Source of the DNA: Thermoflexales bacterium | GTDB lineage: Bacteria > Chloroflexota > Anaerolineae > J036 > Brachytrichaceae | DNA length: 32,349 bases | Assembly (NCBI GenBank): GCA_025056965.1 | Contig: JANWVF010000010.1 | Coordinates: 1-32,349, forward strand | Direction of reading: 5' to 3' | Part shown: piece after piece, positions 24,874-32,349 of the stretch | How positions within the stretch are numbered: position 1 is the first letter of the stretch | Layout of the letters: each line of letters begins with the position of its first letter | The notes under the pieces: generated by a model | Seen by the model: only the letters and a program-made list of their open reading frames with translations | What the model was told of the DNA's origin: nothing | Database searches by the model: none | Made by a program: the position numbers and the translations under genes

Positions 24874-25962
24874 GTGCCACTGATTGCCGCGCTCGCCACA
24901 GGGCTGATCGCCTTCGTAGTCTCGCTGCTCCTAACCGCTCTGGCAGTTCGGCTGGGTTTGAGCCTCGGCATTGCCGACGAACCCGGCGGTCGGCGCAAGC
25001 ATGCCCGGCGCACGTCACGCTTGGGCGTAGTTCCGCTGTTCGGCGCCTTCACGTTGGCGGCGCTGCTCAGCCGATCTTTTGGGGTGTCGTCGCTCGACCC
25101 GAACGAAGAGCTACGCTTTGCCGGGTTGATCGCCGGAGGTGGCGTGGTGTTCGCACTGGCTATCGCCGACGATAAGCTTAACCTCCCGCCCCGGACGCAG
25201 TTTAGCCTGCAGACGTTCGCCGCATTGGTCGCGATCACCAGCCAGATCTTCATCGAGCGTTTCACGAACCCATTCACGCGCCAAGAAGTGGTGTTGACTG
25301 CGCCGCAGACTCTTGGGCCAATCGCCGGTTATGCTGCCGTCGTAGGCCTGTCGCTGTTCTGGTTCCTGGGCATGATGAACACGGTGAATTTTCTGGACGG
25401 CGTAGATGGACTGGCTTCGACCGTCGGGGTGATTGCAGCGGGCGTCGTGGCCATCCATATGTGGCGTGAGGGGCAATACAGCGTGGCGCTGCTGCCGGCA
25501 GCGCTGATCGGAACGCTGCTCGGGTTTCTGGTCTTCAACCGGCCGCCGGCCAGCATCTTCCTCGGCGGCGGCGCGGTTTATCTCGGCTACATGCTGGCCT
25601 GCATCGGCATCATCGGTGGGGCGAAGATTGCGCTGTTATTGTTGGTGATGGGGCTGCCGATCGCCGACGTGTTATGGCAAATCCTCGATCGTGCCCGACG
25701 CCGACGAAGCCTAGCTGCCTCAGACCGCGGCCATCTGCACTTGCGTTTGACCGACCAAGGTTGGCCGGCCACGCGCATCATCGCCCTCTATGCCGGCGCT
25801 TGCGCGCTGCTGGGCGGCGCGGCACTGTTGCCGCTCTCGCCACTGGCCAAACTGCTAACCTTGCTGGCGCTATTTGCCGCCGTGATCGCGGTGATGGCGC
25901 GTTTGTCTGCGCAGACCGAGTCGCACCAAGCCGCTTCGGTTGCGCCCTCCGGCGGCGAGTAA
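24874..25962 (+). CDS. WecA/MraY-type polyprenyl-phosphate sugar-phosphate transferase
   Basis: A 362-residue polytopic membrane enzyme of the phosphoglycosyl transferase family (WecA/TagO/MraY). Seen: ADEPGGRRKHARRTSRLG, the D99-D100 motif (ADDKLNL), NTVNFLDGVDGL (169-180), and a C-terminal RGHLHLRLTDQG region (family usually HIHH or HxHH). It would link a sugar-1-phosphate to undecaprenyl phosphate at the inner face of the membrane. The usual GDxGS motif is GGGAV at 231-235, so the expected Asp is Gly. The start is GTG at 24874. A TAGAAT -10 at 24862 would start transcription near 24874, so the message could be leaderless. The product may serve the same surface-glycan route as the flippase at the window start. 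Confidence 0.82.
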   Translation: MPLIAALATGLIAFVVSLLLTALAVRLGLSLGIADEPGGRRKHARRTSRLGVVPLFGAFTLAALLSRSFGVSSLDPNEELRFAGLIAGGGVVFALAIADDKLNLPPRTQFSLQTFAALVAITSQIFIERFTNPFTRQEVVLTAPQTLGPIAGYAAVVGLSLFWFLGMMNTVNFLDGVDGLASTVGVIAAGVVAIHMWREGQYSVALLPAALIGTLLGFLVFNRPPASIFLGGGAVYLGYMLACIGIIGGAKIALLLLVMGLPIADVLWQILDRARRRRSLAASDRGHLHLRLTDQGWPATRIIALYAGACALLGGAALLPLSPLAKLLTLLALFAAVIAVMARLSAQTESHQAASVAPSGGE

Positions 25963-26014
25963 TCCTTTCTCAGCTTGCGCTTAACTGAGCCTGCTACAGT
26001 GTAGTTGAAAGACG

Positions 26015-26044
26015 TTGACAGCTCACTTCACTTCAAGTTATACT
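26015..26044 (+). promoter_or_regulatory. sufCBD promoter
   Basis: TTGACA (26015-26020), 18-base spacer, TATACT (26039-26044). The -35 box is consensus and the -10 box one base off. Transcription would begin near 26051, about 100 nt before sufC. Confidence 0.8.
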
Positions 26045-26052
26045 GCTGTCAA
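26015..26052. promoter_or_regulatory. Inverted repeat over the suf promoter (putative operator)
   Basis: TTGACAGC and GCTGTCAA form a perfect inverted repeat with a 22-base gap: one arm covers the -35 box, the other lies at the transcription start. Within the gap ACTTCAAGT (26030-26038) is a smaller palindrome next to the -10 box. The placement suits a repressor of the suf genes, but no known site (IscR, SufR, Fur) is matched by eye. Confidence 0.5.
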
Positions 26053-26062
26053 ACTAAGATTT

Positions 26063-26098
26063 GTGTGAAGTTGATGCCGTCAGCGCATCAAATCACAC
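26063..26098 (+). promoter_or_regulatory. Structured 5' leader of the suf operon
   Basis: GTGTGA-AG-TTGATG pairs with CATCAA-A-TCACAC, giving two 6-bp stems with a small internal loop and a 9-base apical loop. It lies within the predicted transcript, 54 bases before the sufC ATG. No T-run follows, so it is not an intrinsic terminator. Confidence 0.5.
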
Positions 26099-26152
26099 CT
26101 TGCATTCGATCTTAGTAGATACGCGGAAGCCTCTGCTTTGGAGCGAACACCT

Positions 26153-26959
26153 ATGGAAACATGGTTTGAGATCAGAGATTTGCACGTCAAGATCGCCGAC
26201 ACCGATCGCGAGATTCTCAAAGGGCTGAGCCTGAAGATCAACCCCGGCGAGATTCACGCCATCATGGGGCCGAATGGCAGCGGCAAGAGCACGCTGGCCT
26301 ATGCGCTGATGGGTCACCCAGGCTATGAGGTCACAAGCGGCGAGGTGATCTTCAAGGGGCAGAACATCCTAGAGATGGAAGCCGACGAGCGCAGCCGCGC
26401 GGGTATCTTTCTGGCCTTCCAGTATCCGGTTGCGATCCCCGGTGTCACGGTGGCTAACTTCCTGCGCACGGCCATCAACGCGCGCATCAAGGCCGAGGCT
26501 GCGGCGAAGAACGGCGGCGTCGTTCCACACGACGTGAAGGGTGTGCCGATCCCGGTGTTTACGAAGCAACTGCGCGAGGCCTTGCAGATGCTCAAAGTGG
26601 ACAATTCGTTCGCTGGGCGCTATTTGAACGATGGCTTCAGCGGTGGCGAGAAGAAGCGCGCCGAGATCTTGCAAATGGCGATGCTGAAGCCGGAGCTGGC
26701 GATCTTGGACGAAACCGACTCCGGTTTGGATATTGACGCGCTGCGCATCGTGAGCGAGGGCGTGAATACCCTGCACCGCGATAACCCACATATGGCCGTG
26801 TTGGTGATCACGCACTACCAGCGCCTGCTGAACTACATCAAGCCGCAATTCGTGCATGTGCTGATTGACGGCCGGATAGTTGAGAGCGGCGGGCCGGAGT
26901 TGGCGCTCCATCTGGAAGAGAAGGGCTATGACTGGCTAAAAGAGCCAGAACTGGTATAG
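26153..26959 (+). CDS. sufC: Fe-S assembly ATPase SufC
   Basis: A 268-residue ABC-type ATPase: Walker [10 protein letters not shown] (39-47), Q-loop Q90, signature FSGGEKKR (162-169), Walker B AILDET with E187, and H221. The pattern [13 protein letters not shown] is typical of SufC. It powers cluster assembly in the SufBC2D complex in the cytoplasm. A TTG at 26138 in the same frame is possible, but the ATG at 26153 follows GGAG by 9 bases and is preferred. It is the first gene of sufC-sufB-sufD. Confidence 0.96.
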   Translation: METWFEIRDLHVKIADTDREILKGLSLKINPGEIHAIMGPNGSGKSTLAYALMGHPGYEVTSGEVIFKGQNILEMEADERSRAGIFLAFQYPVAIPGVTVANFLRTAINARIKAEAAAKNGGVVPHDVKGVPIPVFTKQLREALQMLKVDNSFAGRYLNDGFSGGEKKRAEILQMAMLKPELAILDETDSGLDIDALRIVSEGVNTLHRDNPHMAVLVITHYQRLLNYIKPQFVHVLIDGRIVESGGPELALHLEEKGYDWLKEPELV

Positions 26960-26973
26960 GACGAGGTGTGACC

Positions 26974-28389
26974 ATGGCCGAGGAAAAGTCGCAGGTTTCG
27001 GTAAATGAAGAGTACTTGGAGAAGTACGGCTTCTCCGAGCCTGAGAATTACACCTTTAAGAGCCGCAAGGGCTTGGACGAAGAAATCGTCAAGGAGATCT
27101 CCTGGATGAAGGGCGAGCCGGAGTGGATGACCCGCTTCCGGCTGGCGGCGCTCGCTGCTTTCAACAGCAAGCCCATGCCCAACTGGGGCAGTGAGGCACT
27201 CAAGGACATTGACTTTGACGATATCTACTACTACATCAAGCCCACCGACAAACAGGCGACGTCATGGGATGAACTGCCCAAGGAGATCAAGGACACCTAT
27301 GACCGCCTAGGCATTCCAGAGGCGGAGAAGAAGTACCTGGCCGGCGTAGGCGCGCAGTACGAGTCAGAGGTGATTTATCACAACCTGGCCAAGGAGCTAG
27401 AGGCGCAGGGCGTGATCTTCCTTGACACCGACAGCGGTCTGCGCGAGTACCCGGAACTCTTCCGCCAATACTTCGGCACCATCATCCCCTACACCGACAA
27501 TAAATTCGCGGCGCTCAACAGTGCGGTATGGTCAGGTGGCTCGTTCATCTATGTTCCGCCGGGCGTGAAGATCGAGATGCCGTTGCAGGCCTACTTCCGC
27601 ATCAATGCCAAGAACGTCGGCCAATTTGAGCGCACGCTAATCATCGTGGACGAAGGCGCGCAGGTGCACTACGTCGAAGGCTGCACCGCGCCGGTGTATT
27701 CCAGCGACTCGCTGCACAGCGCCGTGGTCGAGATCATCGTAAAGAAGGGCGCCCGCTGCCGCTACACCACCATTCAGAACTGGTCCACTAACGTCTACAA
27801 CCTGGTGACCAAGCGCGCGGCGGCCTATGAAGGTGCGACGATGGAGTGGGTGGACGGCAATTTGGGCAGCAAGCTCACCATGAAGTATCCGTCGGTCTAT
27901 CTGATGGAGCCGGGCGCACATGGTGAGATCCTCTCGATTGCCTTCGCCGGGCGCGGCCAACATCAAGACGCCGGCGGCAAGGTTGTGCATGCTGCGCCGA
28001 ACACGACCAGCAAGATCGTCAGCAAGTCCATCAGCAAGGATGGTGGGCGCACCAGCTACCGCGGCCTGCTCAAGGTCTATCGCAACGCGGAGAACAGCCG
28101 CAGCAACGTCGTGTGCGACGCGCTGCTGCTCGACGAACATAGCCGCAGCGACACCTACCCCTATATCGAAGTGGATACCGATAACGTGGTCATCGGCCAC
28201 GAGGCCAGCGTGAGCAAGATCGGCGAAGAGCAGCTCTTCTACGCCATGAGCCGCGGCGTGAGTGAGGAGGACGCCAGCACGATGGTCGTTTCCGGCTTCA
28301 TCGAGCCGCTGGTGAAAGAGCTCCCGATGGAGTATGCGGTTGAGATGAATCGCCTAATTGCGCTGCAGATGGAGGGCACGGTCGGTTAA
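26974..28389 (+). CDS. sufB: Fe-S cluster scaffold SufB
   Basis: A 471-residue SufB. The family features are the N-terminal helical part ([19 protein letters not shown]), the right-handed parallel beta-helix core ([35 protein letters not shown]) and the C-terminal [20 protein letters not shown]. It forms the scaffold of the SufBC2D complex with SufD. The ATG at 26974 is chosen over a GTG at 26968 because GAGG lies 7 bases before it. It is 14 bases after sufC and is followed by sufD with a single base between stop and start. Confidence 0.96.
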   Translation: MAEEKSQVSVNEEYLEKYGFSEPENYTFKSRKGLDEEIVKEISWMKGEPEWMTRFRLAALAAFNSKPMPNWGSEALKDIDFDDIYYYIKPTDKQATSWDELPKEIKDTYDRLGIPEAEKKYLAGVGAQYESEVIYHNLAKELEAQGVIFLDTDSGLREYPELFRQYFGTIIPYTDNKFAALNSAVWSGGSFIYVPPGVKIEMPLQAYFRINAKNVGQFERTLIIVDEGAQVHYVEGCTAPVYSSDSLHSAVVEIIVKKGARCRYTTIQNWSTNVYNLVTKRAAAYEGATMEWVDGNLGSKLTMKYPSVYLMEPGAHGEILSIAFAGRGQHQDAGGKVVHAAPNTTSKIVSKSISKDGGRTSYRGLLKVYRNAENSRSNVVCDALLLDEHSRSDTYPYIEVDTDNVVIGHEASVSKIGEEQLFYAMSRGVSEEDASTMVVSGFIEPLVKELPMEYAVEMNRLIALQMEGTVG

Positions 28390-28390
28390 T

Positions 28391-29662
28391 ATGGCAGTCG
28401 TTCATCCTGTTCTCAAACCCGCGCCGGTGGTCAAGGCCGGGCCGCTCACCCGCGAGTCCGTCTCGGCGTACTCGGCTGCGCTGAGTGATCCAACGTGGAT
28501 GCTGGAGAGGCGAATGGAAGCGCTGCGCGTCTTCCGCGACACGCCGGCGCCTAATCGGCACGATGAACTCTGGCGGCGCGTTGACCTCAGCACGTTCAAA
28601 CTCGATCAGATTCTGTCCGGCATCACGCCCAACAATACGGTGCTCGATGTACATCGCTCCGGCCTGCCCGACGACATGGCGCAACAGGGCGTGATCTTCG
28701 CCAGCCTGGAGACGGCGATCGAGAGATATCCGCGCCTGCTGGACGAGTGGATGATGACGCAGTGCGTCAAACTGACCGACGCCTACTACGCCGCGCTGCA
28801 CGCCATCTTCGTGCGCTACGGCACCGTCCTGTATGTGCCGGCCGGCATTCGGCTGGACGAGCCGCTGCGCACGACCATCCGCATGGCCGCCGATCAGCTC
28901 GCCGGCTTCAATCACACCTTGATCGTGCTGGAGAAGGGCGCCAAAGCGACGTTGATTGAGGATTTCGCCTCGCCTACAGGCCCACATCAGGCCATGTATA
29001 GTGGCGTGGTTGAGATCATCTTGGGCGAAGGCGCCGAGCTGGACTACGTCAGCATTCAGGACTGGGGCCGCAACGTCTATAACTTCACCACCGAACGCGC
29101 CAAAGTGGGGAAGGAAGCTACGTTGCACTGGGTGATCGGTGGCGTAGGCAGCAAGTTCACCAAGAGTTTGATCGAAGCCGATCTCGTCGGCCCGCGCGGC
29201 ACGGCGCTGCTGAGCGGCGTGTACTTCGCCGACGCCAAGCAGCAGCTGCACTACGACACGCAGCAGAACCACATTGCCGAGGCATGCAAGAGCGACTTGC
29301 TATACAAGGCGGCACTGCGCGATGAGGCGCGCACAGTCTGGCGCGGCAACATCCGCGTCTTCCCCGGCGCCCAGAAGACCGACGCCTACCAGGCCAACCG
29401 CAACCTACAGCTCTCCAAGCGCAGCCGTGCCGACTCGATCCCAGGCCTAGAGATCGAGGCTGACGACGTGCGCTGCACCCACGGCAGCACGGTCGGCACG
29501 ATTGAGGACGAGCCGATGTTCTACTTGCGCAGCCGAGGCATCCCGACGAATGAGGCCTACCGGCTGATCGTAGAGGGCTTCTTCGCACCGGTGATCGAGC
29601 GCATCCCGCTAGAGGAGACGCGCAACCGGTTGATCGAGGAGATCGGCAAGAAGATCGGTTGA
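28391..29662 (+). CDS. sufD: Fe-S assembly protein SufD
   Basis: A 423-residue SufD with the same beta-helix core as SufB: GTVLYVPAGIRLDEPLRT, LIVLEKGAKATLIEDF, then the C-terminal DDVRCTHGSTVGTIEDEPMF whose His corresponds to the one at the SufB-SufD interface in E. coli SufD. The start at 28391 is one base after the sufB stop, so translation is coupled; GGAGGG lies 14 bases before it, a little far. The operon ends with a terminator 26 bases after the stop. Confidence 0.94.
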   Translation: MAVVHPVLKPAPVVKAGPLTRESVSAYSAALSDPTWMLERRMEALRVFRDTPAPNRHDELWRRVDLSTFKLDQILSGITPNNTVLDVHRSGLPDDMAQQGVIFASLETAIERYPRLLDEWMMTQCVKLTDAYYAALHAIFVRYGTVLYVPAGIRLDEPLRTTIRMAADQLAGFNHTLIVLEKGAKATLIEDFASPTGPHQAMYSGVVEIILGEGAELDYVSIQDWGRNVYNFTTERAKVGKEATLHWVIGGVGSKFTKSLIEADLVGPRGTALLSGVYFADAKQQLHYDTQQNHIAEACKSDLLYKAALRDEARTVWRGNIRVFPGAQKTDAYQANRNLQLSKRSRADSIPGLEIEADDVRCTHGSTVGTIEDEPMFYLRSRGIPTNEAYRLIVEGFFAPVIERIPLEETRNRLIEEIGKKIG

Positions 29663-29688
29663 AGCTCGATTTACGACCGCGGATAATG

Positions 29689-29715
29689 AAAGACCGGGCT
29701 TGCCCCGGTCTTTTT
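29689..29715. terminator. Terminator between sufD and mce
   Basis: AAAGACCGGG (29689-29698) and CCCGGTCTTT (29704-29713) make a 10-bp stem with a 5-base loop, followed by a T-run. The A-run on the 5' side lets it act for the converging mce transcript too; the mce stop codon is at its edge. Confidence 0.9.
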
Positions 29716-30118
29716 ATTTGGGCTTCTCGTAAAGCTCCACCAACACGCCGAAGGCGCTGCGCGGATGGATGAAGGCGTAGCGCGTGCCATCCGCGCGCTC
29801 GACGGGCTGCGGGTTGATCAGCTCGCAACCATGTGCAGCCAACCGCGCCAGCACCGCTTCGATGTCGGCCACGGCTAGGCAGACATGATGCATGCCGGGG
29901 CCGTGCTTGCTCATCCACTTGACGATGCCGGTGTCGTCGCGGGTGGGTTGCACCAGCTCAAGGTGTGACGCTCCGTCGTCCAAAGACAAGAACGCGACGC
30001 GCACGCCTTCGCGCTCTACCGCTTCGACCCGAGTCAGGGGCAGGCCGAGCGCATCGCGATAAAAAGCCAGCGCCGCATCTAAGTCAGCGACAGCGATGGC
30101 GAGATGGTCGAGCTTCAT
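29714..30118 (-). CDS. mce: Methylmalonyl-CoA epimerase
   Basis: A 134-residue VOC/glyoxalase-fold protein with two beta-alpha-beta-beta-beta repeats. H5 (LDHLAIAV), H78 (MHHVCLAV) and E128 (GVLVELYE) are the expected metal ligands, and the stretches GPGMHHVCLAVADIEAVL and AFIHPRSAFGVLVEL match methylmalonyl-CoA epimerases. It interconverts the R and S forms of methylmalonyl-CoA in propionate metabolism; a mutase gene is not in this window. The start is the ATG at 30118, one base after the glgC stop, so translation is probably coupled. The longer frame to 30181 overlaps glgC and is rejected. Confidence 0.85.
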   Translation of the reverse strand: MKLDHLAIAVADLDAALAFYRDALGLPLTRVEAVEREGVRVAFLSLDDGASHLELVQPTRDDTGIVKWMSKHGPGMHHVCLAVADIEAVLARLAAHGCELINPQPVERADGTRYAFIHPRSAFGVLVELYEKPK

Positions 30119-30119
30119 A

Positions 30120-31385
30120 TCAATCGGTGGCCTCGACCAAGAAGTTCTGGCCGCTGGGGAGGAAGTCGCCGTTGAAGGCATCGTCGTTTAGGTCGCTGCC
30201 TATTACGACGTTGCGGCCAATGCGAAATTCCGGTGGAATGATCGTATTTTTGCCGACCACGCTGATGCCGGTGTTGAGGCGTAGTTCGGTGTTCTCGGTG
30301 TAATCCGAGCCGTAGCCCACACAGGCGCCGCGTCCGACTACCACATTCTTATCAATGATGCAGCGATCCACCATCGCACCCGGCTCGATCACCGCATCGG
30401 TCATGACGATTGAGTAGCGCACGACTGCGCCGCGCTTCACGCGCACGCCGGGCGAGAGCACGGAATACTCCACCGATCCCTCGACGACGCAGCCGTCGGT
30501 GATCAATGAGTGGTTGACGGTAGCGCCGGTGCGGATGTTGACCGGCGGGCGTTCCTCGGAGCGGGTATGGATCACCCATTCGCGGTCGAGCAAGTCAATC
30601 GGCGGTGTGTCGGCCAACAGGTCCATATGGGCTTCCCAGTAAGACTGGATCGTTCCGACGTCTACCCAGTAGTCGGCATAGGGGAAGGCGAAGACGCGGT
30701 AGTTCTCGGTCACCATCTTCGGGAAGATGTCCTTGCCGAAGTCGCGCGTGGAATTCGGGTTCTTGGCATCTTCGTGCAACACCTTGACCAGGGTATCGTA
30801 GTTGAACACGTAGATGCCCATCGAAGCCAGTGTGCCCTTGGGTTGCTTGGGCTTCTCCTCGAAATGGATGACGCGGTAATTCGCGTCGGTTTGCACGATG
30901 CCGAATCGGCTGGCTTCTTCGGGCGTCACCTTGAGCGTGGCCACAGTTACATCGGCGCGCTTCTCCTGATGAAAGCTAATCAGGATGCTGTAGTCCATCT
31001 TGTAGACGTGGTCGCCGGAGAGGATGAGGACGTAGTCGGCGCGGGCGTTGCGCACGAAATCCAGGTTTTGGTAGATCGCGTCGGCAGTGCCCTCATACCA
31101 ATCGGAATCCAGCCGGCCCTGATACGGTTGCAGCATCCATACGCCGCCGTTTAGCCGGTCAAGATCCCATGGCGCGCCGTTTCGGATGTGGTCTTGAAGC
31201 GAGCGAGGGCGATACTGAGTCACCACGCCCACGGTGTAGATGCCGCTGTTCACGCAGTTAGAAAGCGGGAAGTCAATAATGCGGTATTTGCCTGCGAAGG
31301 GCACGGCGGGCTTAGCGCGTTTGTTGGCCAGCACGCTCAATCGGCTGCCGCGCCCACCGGCGAGGATCATAGCCAGGATTCGCAT
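30120..31385 (-). CDS. glgC: Glucose-1-phosphate adenylyltransferase
   Basis: A 421-residue ADP-glucose pyrophosphorylase. The nucleotidyltransferase domain has [33 protein letters not shown], the WYEGTADAI loop, [11 protein letters not shown] and HFEEKPKQP; the C-terminal third is a left-handed beta-helix with repeated hexapeptides. It makes ADP-glucose for glycogen synthesis. It is followed after 1 base by mce, an unrelated pathway gene. A candidate TATAAT for this gene is at 31512-31517 on the minus strand. Confidence 0.95.
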   Translation of the reverse strand: MRILAMILAGGRGSRLSVLANKRAKPAVPFAGKYRIIDFPLSNCVNSGIYTVGVVTQYRPRSLQDHIRNGAPWDLDRLNGGVWMLQPYQGRLDSDWYEGTADAIYQNLDFVRNARADYVLILSGDHVYKMDYSILISFHQEKRADVTVATLKVTPEEASRFGIVQTDANYRVIHFEEKPKQPKGTLASMGIYVFNYDTLVKVLHEDAKNPNSTRDFGKDIFPKMVTENYRVFAFPYADYWVDVGTIQSYWEAHMDLLADTPPIDLLDREWVIHTRSEERPPVNIRTGATVNHSLITDGCVVEGSVEYSVLSPGVRVKRGAVVRYSIVMTDAVIEPGAMVDRCIIDKNVVVGRGACVGYGSDYTENTELRLNTGISVVGKNTIIPPEFRIGRNVVIGSDLNDDAFNGDFLPSGQNFLVEATD

Positions 31386-31663
31386 GACGGTGCTTCCACT
31401 TCTTCAAGAGTAATCCGATCGTCGCGGTGGAAAGAGGATGAAACGCCGGCCGAAGACACAACGGCGATGCTACGAGCGCGTAACTGCAAAGCCAAGGGTT
31501 TCACCAATCGAATTATATGCTTGCCTCCAAGGCTCCTATTTCCGCGTTTGGAGCGGTGGAGCCACGCCTTAGACGGCGCCCTGAGATCTGCGCGCGTCCA
31601 ATCGCTGCGCGCGCTGCTGCCTGCTCGTTCAGCCCAAACGTTCGCGCGCGGAGCGCCCCCGGC
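31386..31663. other. Intergenic stretch between argF and glgC
   Basis: No gene is supportable. It contains ATTATA at 31512-31517, read on the minus strand as TATAAT, a candidate -10 for glgC with no good -35 box, giving a leader of about 120 nt. I see no T-run hairpin to end argF. Confidence 0.4.
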
Positions 31664-32349
31664 TCATTGGTGTGTGCTGACCCCCGCCGCCAGGTCGTCG
31701 GGGTCGGCGAGCGTGGCCACCATGACCGCCTTGATGGTGTGAAGCCGATTCTCGGCTTGATCAAACGCGATGTTCACCGGTGACTCGAAGACGTCATCGG
31801 TCACCTCTAGGCCGTTCAAGCCGGTCTTCGCAAAGATCTCTTGACCGACGATCGTCTTGTTATCGTGAAAGGCCGGCAGGCAATGCATGAATTTGACGTT
31901 TGGGTTGCCGGTCAGCTCCAAGGCTCGGCCGTTGACTTGATAGGGAAGGAGGAGTTTGATGCGCTCCTCCCACACGTGCTTATCTTCGCCCATGGACACC
32001 CACACGTCGGTGTGCACGAACTCGGCGCCTTTCAGGCCCTCGGCAACGTCGTCGGTCAGCGTCACACGCGCACCGCTTTGGGCCGCGAGGGTGCGGGCCT
32101 GGTCTTGGATATCCCGGCTTGGCCAGAGTGCCTTGGGGGCGATGATGCGCACGTCTGACCCCATGATCGCGCCGGTGATCAGCAGGGAGCGCGCCATGTT
32201 AAATCGGCCGTCGCCCATGAAGGCGTAGCTGATCTGGTGCGCCGGCTTGCCGGCGTGCTCGACCATCGTCAAAAAGTCGGCCAGCATCTGCGTCGGATGC
32301 CATTCGTCGGTCAGGCCGTTGTAGACCGGCACGTCTGCATACTTGGCCA
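31664..32349 (-). CDS. argF: Ornithine carbamoyltransferase (5' partial)
   Basis: The gene runs off the window end, so only about 228 C-terminal residues are seen; the frame before the GTG at 32332 is still open and reads on as A-K-Y-A-D. The sequence has the HPTQMLADF motif, [16 protein letters not shown], and MHCLPAFHD, the ornithine-binding HCLP motif, followed by [19 protein letters not shown]. It makes citrulline from ornithine and carbamoyl phosphate in arginine synthesis. A catabolic ArcB role cannot be excluded from this part. It precedes glgC by 278 bases on the same strand. Confidence 0.92.
   Translation of the reverse strand, partial: AKYADVPVYNGLTDEWHPTQMLADFLTMVEHAGKPAHQISYAFMGDGRFNMARSLLITGAIMGSDVRIIAPKALWPSRDIQDQARTLAAQSGARVTLTDDVAEGLKGAEFVHTDVWVSMGEDKHVWEERIKLLLPYQVNGRALELTGNPNVKFMHCLPAFHDNKTIVGQEIFAKTGLNGLEVTDDVFESPVNIAFDQAENRLHTIKAVMVATLADPDDLAAGVSTHQ

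Noticed and set aside
26063-26098. CRP-type site (TGTGA with TCACA) before sufC
   Set aside because: The half sites are far more than the 6 bases apart required for CRP, and they pair as part of a longer hairpin.
28298-29272. 324-residue open frame antisense to sufD
   Set aside because: sufD is clear in the other frame and its operon structure is intact.
1-32349. CRISPR arrays, rRNA or tRNA genes
   Set aside because: No regularly spaced repeats and no rRNA-like stretch were seen. No cloverleaf could be supported by eye in the intergenic regions, although a tRNA search program would be the proper test.

Overview
The window is GC-rich bacterial chromosome, gene-dense on both strands, and reads as housekeeping DNA with a few accessory islands. 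The combination suggests a member of the Chloroflexota (Anaerolineae or a related lineage): a SUF iron-sulfur pathway, a T-box-controlled thrS, a large RpoB with a lineage-type insertion, Pro/Thr-rich anchored surface proteins, a DUF11/RCC1 surface protein and glgC paired with methylmalonyl-CoA epimerase. This assignment is inference from gene content; there is no rRNA in the window.

Layout. 1-2299 (+): the end of a very large membrane protein in which a YfhO-type domain is fused to a Wzx-type flippase. 7095-2348 (-): a compact probable operon of a metallo-beta-lactamase-fold hydrolase with a lysine-rich tail, a fused PTS IIC-IID membrane protein without phosphorylation domains, an MFS transporter and a metallophosphoesterase. 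A 24-bp palindrome sits directly before the first gene. 8083-7208 (-): N-carbamoylputrescine amidase, divergent from thrS. 8162-10351 (+): promoter, T-box leader and thrS. 10352-13750: an accessory island with a secreted RCC1-propeller protein, a strong terminator and an ISAs1-type transposase relic. 13754-17904 (+): promoter, structured leader, rpoB and a bidirectional terminator; rpoC does not follow. 24583-17903 (-): rplY, a membrane-anchored surface protein coupled to sufS, sufU, a second metallophosphoesterase, tlyA, a class III aminotransferase and a Nudix hydrolase. 24874-25962 (+): a WecA/MraY-type phosphoglycosyl transferase. 26015-29715 (+): a strong promoter with nested inverted repeats, then sufC-sufB-sufD and a terminator. 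31385-29714 (-): glgC and mce, nearly overlapping. 32349-31664 (-): the C-terminal two thirds of argF.

How they fit together. The two suf clusters (sufS-sufU and sufC-sufB-sufD) should together make a complete assembly pathway: SufS mobilises sulfur, SufU accepts it, and SufBCD builds the cluster. The end genes (YfhO-Wzx fusion, WecA-like enzyme) point to surface glycan synthesis. The strongest unusual signals are the IIC-IID module, the YfhO-Wzx fusion, rpoB (apart from rpoC, with a repeat-like insertion and altered rifampicin-site residues), the nested repeats at the suf promoter, and a SufU that lacks the usual SufU insertion. I found no CRISPR array, no rRNA and no tRNA that I could support by eye.
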